From: Mucilaginibacter sp. 44-25
GTDB lineage: Bacteria; Bacteroidota; Bacteroidia; Sphingobacteriales; Sphingobacteriaceae
Direction of reading: 5' to 3'
DNA length: 64,000 nucleotides
Assembly (NCBI GenBank): GCA_001898335.1
Contig: MKTS01000013.1
Location: 434,001 to 498,000, forward strand
How positions within the stretch are numbered: position 1 is the stretch's first letter; each line of letters begins with the position of its first letter. The notes under the pieces were generated by a model. It saw nothing but the letters and a program-made list of their open reading frames with translations. It was not told the DNA's origin and did no database searches. The position numbers were made by a program, and so were the translations under genes. Of this stretch, positions 1 to 6,874 are shown one piece after another.

Positions 1-183
1 GGCTATTTGGTTATCCAACTCTGCTACCCAAAGTTGTCCATCTTTAATATCCTGTTCAAAAACCTGAGGATTAGGATAAACATCATCCCATTGCAGGTTA
101 CCGCTCGCGCGCATGAGGGGTACAACCTCTTTAATCAGTTGCATAATATGAGGAATATCTGAGTTTGTAGCTAAGCGCACCAT
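1..183 (-). CDS. GNAT-type N-acetyltransferase, N-terminal part
   Basis: The minus strand reads from an ATG at 183 into the window edge for 61 codons without a stop. The start MVRLATNSDIPHIMQLIKEV followed by an acidic loop (QWDDVYPNP) and DGQLWVAEL is the usual beginning of a GNAT acetyltransferase (beta 1, alpha 1-2, beta 2). The acetyl-CoA site would lie outside the window, so neither the substrate nor completeness can be judged. The downstream spacer (about 189-226) is rich in AGTAAAA words. Confidence 0.7.
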   Translation of the reverse strand, partial: MVRLATNSDIPHIMQLIKEVVPLMRASGNLQWDDVYPNPQVFEQDIKDGQLWVAELDNQIA

Positions 184-310
184 GGAGGTAAAGTAAAAAG
201 TAAAAAGTCAAAATTAAAAAGTAAAAAAAGAAGGTTACTTCTTCAAGCATCATTGCGGGGGACGAAGCAATCCCTACACAGGCAAATTCGCTGTAATCTG
301 ATTATCATTT

Positions 311-340
311 GCACATCTGAAATCTGCACATCTGAAATCT
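311..340. repeat. Tandem 15-bp duplication
   Basis: GCACATCTGAAATCT occurs twice, head to tail and without mismatch, immediately downstream of the S24 repressor stop codon. It is one of several spacers in this window built from short repeated words. Confidence 0.85.
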
Positions 341-344
341 AAAA

Positions 345-1037
345 TCAGTGGTTATGCTTTTTGTGGATATCCTTTACCAGGCAAAGCTTTTTGATCTCAT
401 CAATACGGATGGGGAAAGGCGCGTATTTCAGCCTACCGCCCACCATTTCCGTCACATTATCAGAGTGGGCAATTACTTCTTCGGGGTTATCGCTTGCCAG
501 CAGGCGTTTGTACATACGGTAGTCGCCCCACTCTATATAATATACCTCGCCGGGCAATATCTTTTTATCGTTGATGATCTTTAGCGCCACCCAGCAACCG
601 TTTTCCAGATACGGATACATAGAATGCCCCCAAACCGGCAGCGCGAAATCGCATTCTTCAATACCCGGAAAATTCATACGCCCTACAGGCAGCGAATCAT
701 TGATATCATTATATACCTCTACACCTGATGCGGTCGCGGTTATTTCATACATGGGTATACCCTCTTCTGAACGCTGAAATACAGGTTTTTCTGAATTTTT
801 ACGTATACCTAATTGCTCTCCAAATTTTTCTTTAAAAATCTTTAGTTTATCAGGATCTATATTCTGCCTGCTCTTAATAATTTCAGTTATAGAACTGGCC
901 GAATTAAAACCGAGCGCCTCTGCAAGTTCGCTGTTATTATTAAATGCGCGGCCACGCAATTGGTTATAAAGTATGATAAACTCCAGTGTTTCAGGTCTTA
1001 CCGTTTTTATTTTATTAGGTTTTGATGCGTCTTCCAT
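345..1037 (-). CDS. S24-family phage-type repressor (CI/LexA-like)
   Basis: A 230-aa DNA-binding regulator. Residues about 15-80 form a helix-turn-helix-like N-terminal domain (NSELAEALGFNSASSITEII). Residues about 95-215 are an S24 peptidase fold with the nucleophile Ser139 in GHSMYPYLENG and the general base Lys177 in YKRLL. Family members repress their own divergent promoter and are inactivated by self-cleavage after DNA damage; a possible cleavage region is TATASGVE near residue 100. The gene is divergent from the small gene at 1218, and two AAAGA-N4-TCTT(T/G) palindromes lie between them. About 4 kb of chromosomal genes separate it from the structural prophage genes, so a link to the prophage is inference. 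Confidence 0.85.
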   Translation of the reverse strand: MEDASKPNKIKTVRPETLEFIILYNQLRGRAFNNNSELAEALGFNSASSITEIIKSRQNIDPDKLKIFKEKFGEQLGIRKNSEKPVFQRSEEGIPMYEITATASGVEVYNDINDSLPVGRMNFPGIEECDFALPVWGHSMYPYLENGCWVALKIINDKKILPGEVYYIEWGDYRMYKRLLASDNPEEVIAHSDNVTEMVGGRLKYAPFPIRIDEIKKLCLVKDIHKKHNH

Positions 1038-1054
1038 ATCAAATAAAAATATTT

Positions 1055-1068
1055 AAAGATTTTTCTTG
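1055..1068. promoter_or_regulatory. Candidate repressor operator 1
   Basis: AAAGA-TTTT-TCTTG is an almost perfect 5-4-5 inverted repeat overlapping the -33 region of the rightward promoter. Its centre is 22 bp, about two helical turns, from operator 2. Assignment to the adjacent S24 repressor is inference from position. Confidence 0.5.
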
Positions 1069-1097
1069 ATTTAAATAAAGATTATTCTTTATATTTG
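1066..1097 (+). promoter_or_regulatory. Bacteroidota-type promoter for the small genes
   Basis: A perfect -7 element TATATTTG (1090-1097; consensus TAnnTTTG) has TTG at 1066-1068 as its -33 element, with a 21-bp spacer. It would drive transcription away from the repressor gene. Both candidate operators overlap it. Confidence 0.6.
1077..1090. promoter_or_regulatory. Candidate repressor operator 2
   Basis: AAAGA-TTAT-TCTTT is a perfect 5-4-5 palindrome abutting the -7 element. A protein bound here would block RNA polymerase. Confidence 0.55.
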
Positions 1098-1217
1098 TTG
1101 TGTCAATAAAGCTAATATAGCACTTATAATTTTAATATTAAAACATAAGACTACAGATATTAAAGAAAAGCTTTAAAGACATTAACCCAGGTAATAAAGA
1201 AAAGTTTGATAAAGCAT

Positions 1218-1391
1218 ATGCACATTGTTTACTCCGCGCTCCGCACAAAAAAAGTAAAAGACACCAACCAGCTAAGCGATAAAGAATTGCAGCAACGGTA
1301 TAAAGGTTATCTATCGGCTTGTGCCAAATACCGCCAAGAGATCGCTGCCATTCAAAAATATTTGCCGGGATGGGCACCTAAGTTTACATGA
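1218..1391 (+). CDS. Small protein of unknown function (57 aa)
   Basis: It starts at ATG 1218 (MHIVYSALRTKKVKDTNQL); an upstream TTG in the same frame is less likely. The product is basic and helical (LSDKELQQRYKGYLSACAKYRQEIAAIQKYLPGWAPKF), with no membrane segment or known motif. It lies directly downstream of the repressor-controlled promoter and before the 138-aa gene, so the two probably form one transcript. I do not recognise the family. It looks translated because amino-acid use is ordinary and the position is compact. Confidence 0.55.
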   Translation: MHIVYSALRTKKVKDTNQLSDKELQQRYKGYLSACAKYRQEIAAIQKYLPGWAPKFT

Positions 1392-1439
1392 CCAAAAAAA
1401 TAATTGCAACAATACATTCAACAATAATCAATTAAAACC

Positions 1440-1856
1440 ATGATACGACTTTCACAAAAATTCCGCGACCAACTTTGGTGGCTTATCATTACCGTAGATT
1501 ACAATTACAGCCGCATTTGCATCGCGGATCATGACCTTACAGACGAAACCCTCACCCTATGGCTTGAAGACAAGCAGGACTTTAAAAATTCGCTTGACGA
1601 ATGCCTGCGAATGGACCTTCCTATTAAGGCATTTGCCAAATTAATTAAAACCGAAAACCTTAACAGTTACGAAGGGCAAAGGCTGCACCCTAACAAACAA
1701 TATGCCTACCGCGCCCGCATACAAATTAACGAGCCCATTACCTGGTACAAAACAGATGCTTCTTTAATGGAGCAACAATGGGCGCGCGAAGCCATGCTTA
1801 AAGCGGTATTAACACAATTGGTAGAAACAGAAGCAGCCGCAGATCGTGGCTGGTAG
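1440..1856 (+). CDS. Conserved-looking hypothetical protein (138 aa)
   Basis: A soluble 138-residue protein rich in Trp and acidic residues (DQLWWLIITVDYNYSRICIADHDLTDETLTLWLEDKQDF). It contains an amphipathic C-terminal helix and ends in AAADRGW. No catalytic motif is recognised. It is the second gene of the operon that begins divergently from the S24 repressor. A perfect ATGCC-N4-GGCAT palindrome starts 5 bp after its stop. It may be a phage or mobile-element early gene, but nothing in the sequence fixes a role. Confidence 0.6.
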   Translation: MIRLSQKFRDQLWWLIITVDYNYSRICIADHDLTDETLTLWLEDKQDFKNSLDECLRMDLPIKAFAKLIKTENLNSYEGQRLHPNKQYAYRARIQINEPITWYKTDASLMEQQWAREAMLKAVLTQLVETEAAADRGW

Positions 1857-1860
1857 ATTT

Positions 1861-1874
1861 ATGCCAATCGGCAT
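1861..1874. promoter_or_regulatory. ATGCC-N4-GGCAT palindrome, copy 1
   Basis: ATGCC-AATC-GGCAT is a perfect 5-4-5 inverted repeat. The same element recurs at 6374, 15205, 16058 and 19810, always outside annotated coding regions. It might be an operator. Here, just after a stop codon, it could alternatively act as a weak hairpin. Confidence 0.5.
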
Positions 1875-1898
1875 TTATTACATTTGATATTCTGGGTA

Positions 1899-2228
1899 CT
1901 ATTTGTTTGTTTTCACTAACTCATCGGCCTGTACCAGTTCTTCAACTTCACTCAGTGCTTCCGCCGGTGCGCTGGCATAATTGAGTTTACGAAAACGCCA
2001 TATAGCAAAAGCGGGTTCTTGCATACGGTTGATGAGCTTAAAAAACTTAGGGAAATTGTGTATTTCTTCCAGTAATACACCGGTTACTATACCGTTGTTA
2101 TCCAATATTTCACGAATGGTGTATTCTTTATCTTTAGTGATCCATATTTCGAAATCTCGGCGTATTTCTTCGCTTTTTTCCGGATCGATCTTATCGTTAA
2201 TGCAAATTACTTTATCACCTGGCCTCAT
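1899..2228 (-). CDS. Hypothetical protein (109 aa)
   Basis: The N-terminus MRPGDKVICINDKI followed by KDKEYTIREIL resembles a small SH3-like beta barrel of the KOW/DUF type often seen in short Bacteroidota proteins. The tail is acidic and helical (EALSEVEELVQADEL). No catalytic residues or membrane segments are evident. It is convergent with the 138-aa gene and tandem with the downstream histidine kinase, from which a word-repeat spacer separates it. Function is unknown. Confidence 0.55.
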   Translation of the reverse strand: MRPGDKVICINDKIDPEKSEEIRRDFEIWITKDKEYTIREILDNNGIVTGVLLEEIHNFPKFFKLINRMQEPAFAIWRFRKLNYASAPAEALSEVEELVQADELVKTNK

Positions 2229-2283
2229 TAGAAGCCAAAATTAGAAAATCAAAATTAAAAACCTGTCAGTTTAACATAATGTT

Positions 2284-2325
2284 CTTTGACTTTTGACTTT
2301 TGACTTTTGACTTTTGACTTTTGAC
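2284..2325. repeat. Heptamer tandem repeat (TTTTGAC)n
   Basis: Five perfect TTTTGAC units (2291-2325) are preceded by one CTTTGAC. The tract ends exactly at the stop codon of the histidine kinase on the other strand. Confidence 0.9.
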
Positions 2326-3678
2326 TTAAACCGGCATGGCGACAAAAAACGTGGTTCCCTTATCAGGTTCGCTTTCTACCCATATACGGCCACCCTGCAA
2401 TTCAGTAAACTCTTTGCAAAGCAACAAACCCAACCCAACCCCCTTTTCGTTATCGGTACCAAAAGTTGAAGTAGCCATGAGCGAAAATAATTCCGTTACC
2501 TTAGCTGCAGACATGCCTACACCATTATCACGTACAATGAGCCAGCATTCGTTTCCGTTTTGCTTAGCCTCAAATATTACCTGGCCACCGTGCCTGGTAA
2601 ATTTTATAGCGTTGCTGAGCAGGTTGCGTATAACCAGTTGTAGCATATCTACGTCCGCTATAATGCGTGTGTCCCAATCAAGTGTAGTAGATAAACTGAT
2701 ATCCTTTTTCGAGGCGATAGATTTCTCGAGTTCTATGGTATTAAATAAGGCTTCTTTAAGATTTACATAACCCAGTTTAACATTAACGCCATCCATTTGC
2801 GCTTTAGACCACATGAGTAGTTTGCCAAGCATATCAATAGTACGACGGGTAACTTTTAGCAGGTCCTCTTCCACCATATGGCGTTCATGGCTGTCAAGCT
2901 CATACTCGGTAACCAGTTCAAGGTAATTCTGTATGTTACTTAGGGGGGAACGCAGGTCATGCGCAATAATGGACATGAGCTTATTTTTCTCCGAGTTGAT
3001 CTTCTCCAACTCCAGGTTCTGGCGCATGATCTGTTCGTTCTTGCGCCCTATGGCATTGGCCCTTTCAGATGCAGAGCGCTTTTCATAATCATAATTGCGC
3101 CTGAAATACGTAACTGTATAATAAATAACCACTACAACAACGATATATGCCGATGAGATATCCCAATAACGGCTTTGCCTGTCGCGGTAGCTATCCGGTA
3201 TTAAATGCGGATAATAGTACTCAACCAAATGCCCTGTTATAATTATGGATATATTAAATAAGATCCAAAACAACTGCTGTTTTTTAGGCACTACACATAG
3301 TATAAGGAATATGCATAAGCCCATGAGCAGATCTGTTGGGCCATAAGTACCCGAATTGAGCACAAAGTTTATGGCAAACAACAAATTACCTAATAAAGTA
3401 AATATAATTACTGTTGTATTTATCCGGCCGCGGTAACGCGACTGATAATAAAGTAATGAAAAAACGGTGAGAGTAACAAGGCTAACCAATGATACAAAAG
3501 GCAGCCCGATCAGATAATTGAATGGAACATTATAGGCAAGGGCAAATATGGCAATGAGGCAAATTGAGTGATAAATTCTAACCTCAAGTGTGAATTCGGA
3601 GGTATGGCCGGTAAGCTTTACCCAAAGCTTATTTATATTTCTTAAAAGGCGCAATTTAAGCGTAGTTAGGTGCTGCAA
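2326..3678 (-). CDS. Membrane-bound sensor histidine kinase
   Basis: A 450-aa inner-membrane kinase. Six hydrophobic segments fill residues about 35-195, and a coiled-coil linker spans 198-235. The HisKA domain has the phosphoacceptor His240 in AHDLRSPLSNIQ. The ATPase domain follows (about 340-450) with NLLSNAIKF (N box), DNGVGM (G1) and GVGLGLLL (G2). There is no receiver domain and no response regulator gene beside it, so its partner is unknown. A perfect 25-bp hairpin ends 9 bp upstream of its start codon, which may affect its translation. The class resembles 7TMR/MASE-type kinases without a periplasmic sensor. Confidence 0.85.
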   Translation of the reverse strand: MQHLTTLKLRLLRNINKLWVKLTGHTSEFTLEVRIYHSICLIAIFALAYNVPFNYLIGLPFVSLVSLVTLTVFSLLYYQSRYRGRINTTVIIFTLLGNLLFAINFVLNSGTYGPTDLLMGLCIFLILCVVPKKQQLFWILFNISIIITGHLVEYYYPHLIPDSYRDRQSRYWDISSAYIVVVVVIYYTVTYFRRNYDYEKRSASERANAIGRKNEQIMRQNLELEKINSEKNKLMSIIAHDLRSPLSNIQNYLELVTEYELDSHERHMVEEDLLKVTRRTIDMLGKLLMWSKAQMDGVNVKLGYVNLKEALFNTIELEKSIASKKDISLSTTLDWDTRIIADVDMLQLVIRNLLSNAIKFTRHGGQVIFEAKQNGNECWLIVRDNGVGMSAAKVTELFSLMATSTFGTDNEKGVGLGLLLCKEFTELQGGRIWVESEPDKGTTFFVAMPV

Positions 3679-3686
3679 TTGTACAA

Positions 3687-3738
3687 ATAATTATTGAGTA
3701 AGAAAGTGCTTTTAAGCACTTTCTTACTCAATAATTAT
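3687..3738. repeat. Perfect 25-bp inverted repeat with 2-nt loop
   Basis: Two 25-bp arms (3687-3711 and 3714-3738) are exact reverse complements around TT. The element lies between the RRM gene terminator and the start of the histidine kinase, both on the minus strand. It is too long and too AT-rich at its ends for an ordinary terminator. It could be a small palindromic element or a 5'-leader hairpin of the kinase mRNA. Confidence 0.9.
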
Positions 3739-3763
3739 GATTCTAAGAAAAATGTGGAAGCAT

Positions 3764-3785
3764 AAAAAAAGCCGGTTAAACCGGC
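3764..3785 (-). terminator. Intrinsic terminator of the RRM gene
   Basis: GCCGGTT-A-AACCGGC (3771-3785) forms a 7-bp GC-rich stem. Seven A bases at 3764-3770 become the U-run on the minus strand. It lies 25 bp after the RRM stop codon. Confidence 0.85.
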
Positions 3786-3809
3786 CAGTTTTATTGAAAT
3801 ATCGTATAA

Positions 3810-4088
3810 TTAGTTACGGCTGAAGCCGCCACGGCTAAAGCCCGGGCCCTTATCTTCTGCTACGTTAACTGTAATGCGTTTGCCATAATAGCTTTGTCCA
3901 TTCATACATCTGATGGCTTCTTTTGCTTCGTCATCGTTAACCATCTCAACAAAACCAAAGCCACGGCTTTCTTTTGTTTCGCGGTCTTTAATGATCCTGA
4001 GCGATTTAACCGGCCCAAAATCTTCAAAAACTGCATTTAGTTCGGCCTCACTTACTTCAGTTGGAAGGCCTCCAATAAACACTTTCAT
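3810..4088 (-). CDS. RRM-domain RNA-binding protein
   Basis: A 92-aa single RNA-recognition-motif protein. RNP2 is KVFIGGL (residues 2-8) and RNP1 is RGFGFVEM (42-49), followed by a short glycine- and arginine-rich tail (GFSRGGFSRN). Such stand-alone RRM proteins are common in Bacteroidota and cyanobacteria, bind single-stranded RNA in the cytoplasm, and are often abundant or cold-induced. The gene is monocistronic. A promoter with TACATTTG at 4116-4109 and an AAAGGAG ribosome site precede the ATG, and a GC-rich terminator follows. Confidence 0.93.
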   Translation of the reverse strand: MKVFIGGLPTEVSEAELNAVFEDFGPVKSLRIIKDRETKESRGFGFVEMVNDDEAKEAIRCMNGQSYYGKRITVNVAEDKGPGFSRGGFSRN

Positions 4089-4108
4089 TAATCTCCTTTT
4101 CTTTTATG

Positions 4109-4116
4109 CAAATGTA
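4109..4116 (-). promoter_or_regulatory. -7 promoter element of the RRM gene
   Basis: On the minus strand this reads TACATTTG, a perfect match to TAnnTTTG, 21 bp upstream of the start codon. The leader carries AAAGGAG. Confidence 0.65.
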
Positions 4117-4207
4117 CGAAAAAAATGGCGTTTTTTGAAGTGGACGACGCTTTGCAACCGTCTTGTAAACGGTTTTTTACACTATCGTGTCAAAACAACA
4201 CATATGG

Positions 4208-4801
4208 TTATTTCTTAGATTTTAGCCTGAGTTCAAATGTTCCGTCAACCCGGTATAATTGCGCCGGGCTATCATTATCGGCAGCAAGGAAAGTAAAAAA
4301 ACTGCCTTTGGCAAGTGTATCATTACGCATGTAGGAAACCAGTTTCAATGTGCCTACATCGCCAGGTTGGGCATAAGGCACCAATGTATACTGCTTAGAG
4401 TGCAGCCCATCGTTAATAACAATTAGCTGGCCTCCAGCTATAGCTTTGGTAATACTATCAGCCGCAACACCTTTTGAACTAATTCCAAAACTTAAATTGT
4501 GCGCTTTATTAATGGCGGTTATACCAAAATACCGGTTATCTTCTACATGCATGTTTACAAATGCCACAGAATCTTTACTGGCATCAAAAATATAAGTGGT
4601 GTCGCGCATCTTAAGGGTAAGCACGCCTGATGAGGCAAGGAAATTATCGTTGGGATTCAAGGCCAATGCACTATCTGCCTGTACAGCGTTTTTCTTGTTT
4701 TCAACAGCTTGGTCTTTGGTATCTTTCTGGCAGGCGGAGGCAAAAAGCGCTACGGCTACTATCCACAACAAACACCATTTTGTAAACTGTTTAAAATACA
4801 T
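4208..4801 (-). CDS. Lipoprotein of unknown function
   Basis: A 197-aa protein with a lipoprotein signal peptide: Lys-containing start, hydrophobic stretch WCLLWIVAVALFA, then the lipobox SACQ. The mature part is predicted to be mainly beta strands (YIFDASKDSVAFVNMHVEDN, QLIVINDGLHSKQYTLVPYA). No catalytic motif is recognised. It should sit in the outer or inner membrane facing the periplasm. Neighbours are an RRM protein and a BamA-like barrel on the same strand with wide spacing, which gives no functional link. Confidence 0.75.
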   Translation of the reverse strand: MYFKQFTKWCLLWIVAVALFASACQKDTKDQAVENKKNAVQADSALALNPNDNFLASSGVLTLKMRDTTYIFDASKDSVAFVNMHVEDNRYFGITAINKAHNLSFGISSKGVAADSITKAIAGGQLIVINDGLHSKQYTLVPYAQPGDVGTLKLVSYMRNDTLAKGSFFTFLAADNDSPAQLYRVDGTFELRLKSKK

Positions 4802-4982
4802 ATTTAAATAGATACGGTAAAGCTACAAAAAAACCAATTGCCGCTAAATCCTTTAACTGCTGCCGCAAGTTATTTTAACATATTTTAACGTTATAACTAT
4901 AACGAAAAACCCTTACCGCATGTTTACGAATATAAATAAAATTTCATCAAAATTTCATTTATGCGTATGGCTTGGTTTTAAA

Positions 4983-6224
4983 TTAAAATATTTCGCCAAC
5001 AGCAACAAATATCCCTTTAGAACCCTGGCTGCCCAGGCCATAATCAATAGCTATATTTGTTTTAGAAACTTTATTAAGCTTTACACGCAGGCCTGCGCCA
5101 TAGCCGGGTTGTATTTTTTGCAGGTCTGTACCTGGGCCTGCAGAAAAAGTTTCGGCATTGGTGAACACAACACCACCCAGCAATCCGTTACGTGTTAAAC
5201 CGAAACGATATTCGCTTTCAAAATAAACCATTTTTGCACCACGGAAGCGCCCCTGTATATAACCACGTCCGGTGCCGTTGTATTGGTCCCATGTATTAGC
5301 GGGCAGGTCAAGATAAGGAGGCTTACCTCCCAGCGTGAGCCAGTTATAACTCCAAAGCGCCAGCACATTATGTGACGTGCCCGGCAATCTGAAATATTTG
5401 CGTATATCTACAATAAGCGACTGCCATGGCGTGGTACTGCCTAAAAATTTCTTGTTATCGCGGTATTGTATCGAACTGTAAAAACCGCTGCTTGGGTTAA
5501 TGCTGTTATCACGGATATCATACAAAACATTTAGCGTAGCACCTGATGATATGGTACTGCTTTGCGGCCCATATAACGAATAGTCAGACACAGATCCATC
5601 GGGGTTACCTGTTTCTGTAACACCAAAATGGTGATCAAAAATAAAGCCTGCACCGGCATACAAGTTCCCTGCTATGCGGGTAAGGATGGTTTCATAAAAC
5701 CTGAAAAGCGTGTAATCCATCGGGTTTTCATTAGTTGCCTTAGAATTACTTCCTAAACCAAAGGTGCTTTGCGGATATTTGTAGTACTTGATATCGCCAA
5801 TAAAGTTAAACTTATCGCCGCTTACCCAAATATTGGATTGGAGGGGGATAATGATCTGTTTATTTTGGGTATAAGCGGAGTTGGAAGTAATGGTAGATAT
5901 ACGCTTGTTGCCCTCAAGCCTGAAAGCCACGTTACCGGCAAGCGTTACCGCAAATTTGGTTTGCAAAGTGTAACCTACAGCCGGCAGTATCGAAAAAACC
6001 GGTTTGGTGCCAATTACATTAGTGGCTTTATTACTAACACTTCCCTTTTTGTTAAATAGTCGCTTAATAACATCATAGAGGTCTTTTTGTGCCGATGTAT
6101 CCTGACGGGAAACCTCCAGCGTATCGTTTCTGCGGGATTGCGTAAGCACGATAGTACTTTTGTCCTGAGCAAACAGCAAAACCGGTAATAGCAAGGTTAA
6201 TACTGTTGTGATAATTTTTTTCAT
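4983..6224 (-). CDS. BamA/TamA-family outer-membrane barrel protein
   Basis: A 413-aa protein starting at ATG 6224 (MKKIITTVLTLLLPVLLFAQ, a signal peptide). The reading frame continues 23 codons upstream, but that extension has no signal-like features. The C-terminal ~300 residues have the alternating aromatic/Gly strands of the surface-antigen D15 domain, including GRGYIQGRFRGAKMVYFESEYRF, and end in FVAVGEIF. It lacks POTRA domains, so it is not the essential BamA. It belongs to the short patatin/BamA-like class of Bacteroidota whose role is unsettled. It is divergent from the prophage terminase genes. Confidence 0.8.
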   Translation of the reverse strand: MKKIITTVLTLLLPVLLFAQDKSTIVLTQSRRNDTLEVSRQDTSAQKDLYDVIKRLFNKKGSVSNKATNVIGTKPVFSILPAVGYTLQTKFAVTLAGNVAFRLEGNKRISTITSNSAYTQNKQIIIPLQSNIWVSGDKFNFIGDIKYYKYPQSTFGLGSNSKATNENPMDYTLFRFYETILTRIAGNLYAGAGFIFDHHFGVTETGNPDGSVSDYSLYGPQSSTISSGATLNVLYDIRDNSINPSSGFYSSIQYRDNKKFLGSTTPWQSLIVDIRKYFRLPGTSHNVLALWSYNWLTLGGKPPYLDLPANTWDQYNGTGRGYIQGRFRGAKMVYFESEYRFGLTRNGLLGGVVFTNAETFSAGPGTDLQKIQPGYGAGLRVKLNKVSKTNIAIDYGLGSQGSKGIFVAVGEIF

Positions 6225-6331
6225 TGAGGCAATATTCCGGGGCAGGTGTTTGCGGCTCAAAGGTACTCTTAATGTTAGTATTATCGTTTTCACAGTATCA
6301 TTACAACATCATAAAATTTATTCTAAAAAAA

Positions 6332-6363
6332 TTAGCAATTACAGTAAATTTTACTTATCTTTG
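6332..6363 (+). promoter_or_regulatory. Promoter of the terminase operon
   Basis: The -7 element TATCTTTG (6356-6363) is a perfect TAnnTTTG match, with a weak -33 (TTAG, 6332-6335) 20 bp upstream. Transcription would start near 6370, just before the ATGCC-N4-GGCAT palindrome. Confidence 0.6.
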
Positions 6364-6373
6364 TATATAATTT

Positions 6374-6387
6374 ATGCCATTCGGCAT
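6374..6387. promoter_or_regulatory. ATGCC-N4-GGCAT palindrome, copy 2 (candidate operator)
   Basis: ATGCC-ATTC-GGCAT lies 10 bp downstream of a perfect -7 element and 22 bp upstream of the terminase start codon. This is where a repressor would block initiation or elongation. It is the strongest case for an operator among the five copies. Confidence 0.6.
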
Positions 6388-6409
6388 ATGAAACACATCT
6401 CCTTTACAT

Positions 6410-6859
6410 ATGCCTACCAGTACTAATAAACCTTATGGTGTACGCATTGCCCGTTATTTTGATTTTATAAAAGGCGAGTTTCACATCGAGCAGCTACCTG
6501 ATAAAAAAGACAAAGCCAGTTTTACAGAACAAAAGGTTTGGGACCGCGAGCCCGAGCCCCCTACCCTTGCCGGCCTTGCATTGTACCTGGGCTTTAATAG
6601 TCTTGACGAATTTGAAGCCTACGAGCGCAATGGAAAACATAAAAAACAATTACGGATGGGCAGATTGATGATAGAAGCCGAATACGAGAAACGCCTTCAT
6701 TACCAGTCGGCTACCGGGGCGATATTCGCACTCAAAAATTTAGGGTGGAAAGAAAGTTCTGAACAGAATACCCTCAAAGATTTACCTAAAACAATCCACA
6801 TAAAAATAACTACCAGTGGCCCTAACGTAGCTAACAGCGAAAAAGAGGTAGAATTATAA
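6410..6859 (+). CDS. Phage terminase small subunit (DNA-packaging protein)
   Basis: A 149-aa protein immediately upstream of the large terminase. The central part (PPTLAGLALYLGFNSLDEFEAYERNGKHKKQLRMGRLMIEAEYEKRL) is the helix-turn-helix typical of terminase small subunits that recognise the packaging site. It is followed by ATGAIFALKNLGWKE, common in Bacteroidota packaging proteins. It would form a ring that delivers genomic DNA to the motor. Spacing to the large subunit is 15 bp. Recognition rests on these motifs and position. Confidence 0.85.
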   Translation: MPTSTNKPYGVRIARYFDFIKGEFHIEQLPDKKDKASFTEQKVWDREPEPPTLAGLALYLGFNSLDEFEAYERNGKHKKQLRMGRLMIEAEYEKRLHYQSATGAIFALKNLGWKESSEQNTLKDLPKTIHIKITTSGPNVANSEKEVEL

Positions 6860-6874
6860 TACTATCAATTAAAC

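Noticed and set aside
2284..2325. Heptamer tract considered as a CRISPR remnant
   Set aside because: Units are only 7 bp with no spacers, and no cas genes are present.
4156..4174. AACCGT/ACGGTT hairpin followed by T bases on the plus strand
   Set aside because: It faces the wrong way for the adjacent minus-strand genes, and no plus-strand gene ends there.
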